A DNA stretch of 64,000 bases from Silene latifolia (Eukaryota; Streptophyta; Magnoliopsida; Caryophyllales; Caryophyllaceae). The notes beneath the pieces were generated by a model that ran no database searches, was not told where the DNA came from, and worked only from the letters and a program-made list of their open reading frames with translations. The position numbers and the translations under genes were made by a program. Each line of letters opens with the position of its first letter. Positions within the stretch are counted from its first letter, which is position 1. This document shows, piece by piece, positions 58,701-64,000 of this stretch. The DNA lies in contig NC_133526.1 of the NCBI RefSeq assembly GCF_048544455.1, positions 4,914,001-4,978,000 on the forward strand, written 5' to 3'.

Positions 58701-61700
58701 GTGTGCCACCCCTTGGTGTTCTTTAGTAAATTATCTTACTTTCATTAAAAAATATTGGTAAGGTCCTGTTTCACCACATGAACTTCTGTTTGAAAAATTA
58801 TTTTTTGAGCTGTGTATGATGAAGAACACAGTCATAACTGACAATAAACATGGGACTCCTTTTATCCAAGATCAAATATCATCTCGGTTGGGCAGCATGT
58901 TTCTAATATCTAAATGCCAGTCTAGGATTTCAATTTAATCTAATTGCAAAGCACAATCAACTTTCCACGAGTAGAATATTCTTTTCCAGCACTATGCCAA
59001 GTACTGAATAGGCTTTCAGTAATTGAAGAGTATTTTGGCCATCTTTGTATAGCATTACGTTTACGGACTAATGAAATGAATGCTAGTTTTTGGTAATCCG
59101 TTAGCATGACATTCTGAAGAAGTCCTCATGGATTTACTTGGGTGTTTTTTTTTTTTTTTTTTTTTGAGACATGGTTCCTCTCCGTCTAGGTTGTCCTTGA
59201 ATAATATATGTATTGGATTTTCTTTGCAGAGGAAGGGTGTACCACAGAGGAGAAAGGGGCAGTGTCTTCTTCTGCAAGGACATTTAGATATATCACTGGT
59301 GTTATCTTGACTTCCTTGCTCCAGATGGGAGATCAGTCATTACTTCTTCAGATGTCAGAGAATTTTGTGATGGATATTTTGGTGAGTTACTGTCTTATCC
59401 TCCTCTTTCCCGTAGTCATCATGTTTGCTCTCTGCCTCTCTAGCAGCCGTCAGCCCATAGTAGGGGGGGCTCGTGAAAAAGCTTGTACATTGTGAATATC
59501 CCCATATGTATACGCAACTGTTTGACTTTAAGAGTTCAACATCCTCTTAACAGCAACTGTTTCTGTATTCCTCAGTCACAGAATTTGCCTCTGGAGAACG
59601 CTTGTGCTATGATGAGAGTACTTGTAGCATTGGACTCCAAACCTTCAAAACTTTCAGAGGAGAGCATTGTCAAGCTTGGCGACATAGTTCTAAGTTACAT
59701 GCTCAATGTTGCTCTTGTAAGTGTATCTTCGCTGTTTTGCTTGCATTTTTCCCCTTCCTTGGAATGCCGTTTATTCTTTGGTTCTTTGCCTCAATGGATA
59801 AACGTTCTTGGAGTTATGTATTTGCCAGTGTCTAATTAGTGATGATTTTGATTGCTTGTGTGGTGTTGGCATGTGTTTACTAGTTGGTTCACATTATGGA
59901 GAACCACCTGTATCCTCAGTTCAACAGCTAGAGATAAGAGATTGATCTCAAAGCCTTTGGGAGGTTCAAGCATAGAAAAGGGATTCGAGGAGAAAGGAAA
60001 GGGATTACCCTTATGGCCTTATCTCCTCGTGTTGGTTTGAAATTAAAAGAAAAAGGGAATCCTTAACCTCAACCATCCTCCACTCCTATGACCACCAACA
60101 TCCACCACCACTATCACCCAACACCACCTACCACCACCACTTTCCACCCGTGGTTGACTCCGACGCAGGCAACACCCTTCACATTGCCGGCTATCTCTAC
60201 AGCCACATGCCAGTGTAATGAATGGAGCTGGTATCAGTGAAATACAGTGGTGCGAGAAAGCCTAGATGGCCAAAAGAAGACAACTTGGCTACCTTTCTTC
60301 CTAATCTCATCCGATTTGTAATATCTGGGTATTTAAAGGTCTCTCTCTCAGTGGGAAAACTGTATTATTTGAAATATCTTACTCTGAAGAATCTGCTTTA
60401 TATGGAGTATGTAGCGTGTTGTCTAGCAACAACCTCCCACCAGATCTGGTGTTTTGAAAGGTGGGAAAGGAGGTTTCAGAGGTTGGGGGGTGATTTTATT
60501 GAGTGGAGGTGGTGGTTGGGCTTTGTGTATGGGGGTTTGTACGGGCTAGTGGCGGCATTCGAATAGGGTAAAGATGGCCCAGAATGGTCGCATCAACAAC
60601 AGAGGGATTTGCGCACCGGTGACAATGCCTGTAATGATGCCGGCGTGATAGGTGATGGTGGGTGTGGATGGTAATTGTTGATGGCTAGTGTAGGTGGTTA
60701 AGTAGTGGTGTATGGAGATTGTAGGGAAAGGGTTTGGGAAACCCTTGGGGGGAATCAAATTTAGAGAGATTTGGGGTAAACCTATTATGGAAATGGAGGA
60801 AAGGGAAACAAAAAGTTTCAAACAAACACCAGTAGTGGAAAGGAGTTTCATTCCCTTTCCCATTTCGTGGATAGTCAAGTGTTAACATTATTACTGTACA
60901 ATGACAGGCTATTCACAGCAGCTTGTATTGGCTTCCTGTGATTTATGGCCTTTCTTTGTTCTGTATAGGGCTCAAAGCTTGCTGTGTTTTATTGACGCTG
61001 ACTATTGTATACGAGTTAACTGAGTTTCCTCCTCCCTGATGCAGTTGTATCCGGACAAGGAAAAGGAACAAGAAGGTAGAAGCTCATGCACGGGTCGCTA
61101 TTATCTCGTGCCTTGCTTTCATTTGTTCGACAGAAGCCTCGTACTAATGAAACATCTGCTTAACAAAGTGAGATCATTTGTTGCGGAATCTTGCGAATTA
61201 CCTTTCTTAATTGGTACTAATCTGACACAAGACTATCCAAGAAAGATAAAGGCAGTTGTTTCCTTCTTTTCAATGCTGTCCACGGATTCTAAAATGCAAA
61301 GAACTCTTTCATCATGCAAAGCAGAGATTGATAACATTTTACGGGAATTGTTGTTGACGCAGGTATGTTGATATCTTATAACATGATTCTCTCGTTACTT
61401 TATATGTTATAGCTGTACTCTTAGAATTAATATTGGAAGTGATACTTGAATTAATCAAATTCAAATCTTATCACATTGTTCGGAAGAGATGGGCTACCAG
61501 GGATCTTTTTTTTTTTTTCTGAATTTCTTAGTTTATCTTCTTATGGACTAGTAGGTTATTGTTGAAGTCTTGTGGTGGCGTCAAGAACGCTCAAACATAT
61601 GATGCTTCCAAAGAGAAGCACAATTCAAATTCTATCCAATAAAGTTTATACTATATGATAAGTTCAATTAACATCAGGAAATGCAGATAACATGGTGATG

Positions 61701-62436
61701 AAAAATTTAACTGGGTAGCTCCAGTACTAGTTGACGGAAAAGCTAGTGTTACTTGTCGGGATTGGGCGGGTTAGGAAAGACTATTGGTGATCGAAGCAGG
61801 TTATTAATATGAGAAAGGAGGGAGAGAGGACTTATATCTGTCAAAATGGAATTGGAAGTATATGTTTAGATGGGAAATAAAACAGCGCGTCTTGCTTCAG
61901 ACGGCTGTTTCCCGTCTGAAATAAGACGAACAACATGTTGCCATTTTACAATAAAATGTTGTTATTTTCTGATAACATGTTACCATTATTTTTCACATCA
62001 TTTTCAGGGTAAAATGTGACACCTCTAGTTATAACATTTTGTGGATTAAATGGTACACTCTTAAAAAATGGCAACATTTTATCCGTCTTATTTCAGACGG
62101 GAAAACAGCCCGTCTGACATAAGAATTTGCGGAAATAAAAAGATCAGATAATTTTAGTCCTTCCGGAGGTTTGACCTTTCCTTTTTGCAAATAAATTAAT
62201 TGTGCGAATACAATTCTTTTGATTGCAAACAGTCGGTAGAAGGATGTGATATGTTTTGTTGCATATCTTGTGCTGTTGCATATCTTGGCAGTTTATATAT
62301 ATTAATTGCTTCCGCTGTTTGTTTGAAACAGTCTTCAGAGATGGTCAACATGAACATTGAACAACGTCATAATGTTGGAATTGCTGTAGAAAGGTTCAAG
62401 AACATGACTGGTGAAATTTCTATTGCTGCGGAATAA
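47348..62436 (+). CDS. IPI1: IPI1/TEX10 homologue, Rix1 complex subunit for 60S ribosome assembly
   Basis: Nineteen exons in matching phase give 883 residues: 47348-47404, 47508-47580, 47869-47991, 48207-48376, 49081-49230, 49788-49931, 50173-50233, 51521-51837, 52485-52613, 53076-53195, 54488-54574, 55072-55194, 55327-55447, 57182-57307, 58318-58452, 59230-59381, 59576-59716, 61045-61362 and 62332-62436. The start is the family signature: basic MVRSKAPSKK, KYKRKLGRKLPPPKN, TNTEIKSKAIILPEQSI. The Ipi1_N region spans about 125-240 (YAEKVLENYMDILKK, LLRCLSLLPSNK). The rest is helical ARM-like repeat. IPI1/TEX10 acts in the nucleolus with Rix1/PELP1 and Ipi3/WDR18 on pre-60S particles and ITS2 processing; in animals TEX10 also joins chromatin complexes. 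No damage is seen. Introns 7, 13 and 17 exceed 1.2 kb and hold repeats. Confidence 0.92.
51195..51375 (+). repeat. SINE/LINE 3'-tail-like repeats in IPI1 intron 7
   Basis: Two related segments contain TTTCAAATGATGATCCATGT or the GATTCATGT variant, then CAAATCATATTGGGACTAAG and (G)CTTTGTTGTTG. The ending recalls plant SINE tails with TTG repeats. 5' parts with tRNA-like boxes were not found. Confidence 0.4.
55684..55768 (+). repeat. SINE-like 3' end with (TTG)10 tail in IPI1 intron 13
   Basis: GGTCTCCCCAAACCATTTTG then GGATTAAGGCTCTGATG leads into about ten TTG triplets. The body resembles the 3' half of plant TTG-tailed SINEs. Confidence 0.5.
59990..60865. mobile_element. possible TIR element in IPI1 intron 17
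   Basis: The left part (GTTGGTTTGAAATTAAAAG, then AAAAAGGGAATCC) and the right part (GGAAAGGGAAAC, AAGTTTCAAACAAACACC) are roughly inverse. The interior is GC-richer (CCACCACC words on the left, GGTGGT on the right) than the AT-rich introns around. Short frames inside are not recognised. The ends are not precise. Confidence 0.45.
61891..62123. mobile_element. foldback MITE, TTTCAGACGG type, in IPI1 intron 18
   Basis: CTTGCTTCAGACGGCTGTTT, CCCGTCTGAAATAAGACG on the left mirror CGTCTTATTTCAGACGGG, CAGCCCGTCTGACATAAG on the right. The centre carries AACATGTTACC and ATAACATTTTGT words. Whole copy of the family split at 44649-45539. Confidence 0.8.
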
Positions 62437-63747
62437 GGTAATTTTCCATGTATGCTAGTAAATTGTTTTCAGCTTAGCCATTTGCTTTGAAAACAAATCA
62501 ATTCAGATTGCTTTTTTCAAACTATATGTAGGCATTGGATTACTACTGTTTTGAGCCATGCTTAGTCTCGTTTACTTTACGCACAAGTAATCTCTAAACA
62601 GCCTACTTGGCAATGATAAACCAATATGAGACTTTCTAGGGGTTTTTTCAAAATGTTCCTGGTGTACATCTTTTGACTTTTATTGTCGTCCACGTATATC
62701 CAAAACACACTCGCCGGCCCTAGAATTTGTAGGAGCACTTGAGAGTTGAGACACTGGGGTAATGTCGCCCCCCTCGTTGATGTTCAGCTTTCTGATTATT
62801 TGATTTTCCTTCCTTTTAGATGTCAAAAGACCTTGTAACTCCGCTAGTATTCGACTTGAGTTCGCTTCTAATGGAAAAGACTGTAAGTAATGGACTTGTT
62901 GAAAGGGGCTCTAATCACTTCAACTGACAAGAGGTTGCAGTCGGATATTCTTGGAGGGACAAATAGATTTCGGCGGCCTTGCTTCAACAACTGCCTTCAC
63001 AGTTTTGGGAGAATGGAGTTGCGGATCATGCCTGTTGTAACTGTAGCCAGTTTTGCGTGGCCTCTTCTCTCTTTTGGATCAGGTTACAAAAGTTATGCTT
63101 ACATTTCTACTCATTTTTCATGTAAAAGTAGTTTTATGCGGGCCTAATTGTAAAACATGTCGTTCGACACAAGTACACTTATGAAAGACGCTTGCTTGAG
63201 ATAGATATGCCCGTCTTAAACAAGAATTTGTGATGATTTTAACATCAATTTATAGAAGTCAGTTGCCAAGTTTCAAGACTTCACTATTTGGCAATAAATT
63301 ATTTTGCGAGTAAGATGATTTCACCGTTACCCATCGGTTCCCGAAAGTATTAATGCTTCCGTACCGTTGCTGGATGGGTCACAGACTCACAGGCTGCAAC
63401 TACTAGGGCTGAAGCAAAAAAAAAAAAATGCAATTTTCTGACTGAATACAGTCAGTTAACCAATCGTTTTTGAAAATTAATAATAAGGAACAAATGCATC
63501 ACAGACTACAGAACAGTTTTGGACAACATGCACCCTTGCCCTATGTTTAATCCATCACAGGTTCATCAACATAATGGCAGAGGATTTGCAAGGAAAAAAC
63601 GACAGACGATAAAAACATATTACAAACATTAAATCATATCGATACTAGTAACGCTAATGGATCATGCCGGAAAAGAAATTGGAAAAACATGACGGCTATA
63701 TCTACACAACACCGATACAACAAAATAATGACACTCAACGAACCTCT
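62437..63747. other. gap between the convergent IPI1 and TMK genes
   Basis: The part at 62815-62890 could be the IPI1 3' untranslated region with a further splice. A MITE fragment (GCTTGCTTGAGATAGA, CGTCTTAAACAAGAATTTGT) lies near 63190-63230. The last 150 bases before 63748 are probably TMK 3' untranslated. Confidence 0.45.
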
Positions 63748-64000
63748 TTAACGACCATCAGCGGAAGTAAAGGAATCGGCAAACCCGGTAGGCCTAGCTG
63801 GGATACTGCCCTTACTATCCTCGAGATCCACGTAACTCAAGTCCTCCTTTTCTGATTCCTGCCATCCCTTCACCATCTGTGTTAAGGGAAGACTGTAATC
63901 GATTCCAGAATATTCCTCCGTATCATCATCCCAAGGCTTCCATTTCTCCACAAGCGGCCCCAGAACGTTCACGGCATGACCCATCTCCGGCCGTTGGTTG
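63748..64000 (-). CDS. TMK: TMK-type leucine-rich repeat receptor kinase, C-terminus only
   Basis: The minus strand gives the last 83 residues: NQRPEMGHAVNVLGPLVEKW, KPWDDDTEEYSGIDYSLPL, QMVKGWQESEKEDLSYVDLE and the end DSKGSIPARPTGFADSFTSA-DGR. The RPEMGHAVNVL segment closes the kinase domain (subdomain XI). The GIDYSLPL..MVKGWQ tail ending SFTSADGR is the TMK1/TMK4 signature. TMKs are plasma membrane kinases that act in auxin signalling with ABP1-type partners and ROPs. The gene runs off the right edge, so the extracellular part is not seen. Confidence 0.93.
   Translation of the reverse strand, partial: NQRPEMGHAVNVLGPLVEKWKPWDDDTEEYSGIDYSLPLTQMVKGWQESEKEDLSYVDLEDSKGSIPARPTGFADSFTSADGR

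Overview
This is a plant nuclear window from a eudicot. The genes are intron-rich with GT-AG splice sites. I infer the order Caryophyllales, perhaps Caryophyllaceae, from the many TACTCCGTA tags and from a gypsy LTR full of TACTCGATCGAGTA palindromes; this rests on memory of such genomes and was not tested. The window holds ten host genes or gene parts, a deep nest of transposons and many MITEs.

Left third (1-18 kb): two related F-box genes on the minus strand, both incomplete, with a tandem pair of TIR elements between them. A 14 kb block of nested transposons follows. A short-LTR retroelement (3915-17990, target duplication TTTAA) carries a 6.2 kb Helitron inside its left LTR, a solo Ty3/gypsy LTR and a second Helitron in its interior. 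The large Helitron region carries fragments of host genes (PPR, linker histone H1, a Gly-rich exon) all facing the same way.

Middle third (19-41 kb): a TBL-type polysaccharide O-acetyltransferase (+), a short BZR1-like protein with an EAR motif (-), a DREB2-type factor (-), mitochondrial TatB (+), a second DREB2 (+) whose first intron holds a hAT MITE, and a PRA1.B gene (-). For all but single-exon PRA1 I could place every exon with matching phase.

Right third (41-64 kb): a MIF/DDT-like gene (-) with a GC-AG intron and a repeat-filled first intron, a three-part MITE nest in its upstream region, a foldback MULE with a perfect 9-base duplication, and a 19-exon IPI1/TEX10 ribosome-biogenesis gene (+) covering 15 kb with a telo-box and site II motif upstream. 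The window ends in the C-terminus of a TMK-type receptor kinase (-).

The genes do not form one pathway. The most unusual content is the layered transposon insertion history and the altered DNA-contact residue in one of the two neighbouring DREB2 genes. I see no clear new multi-gene system.
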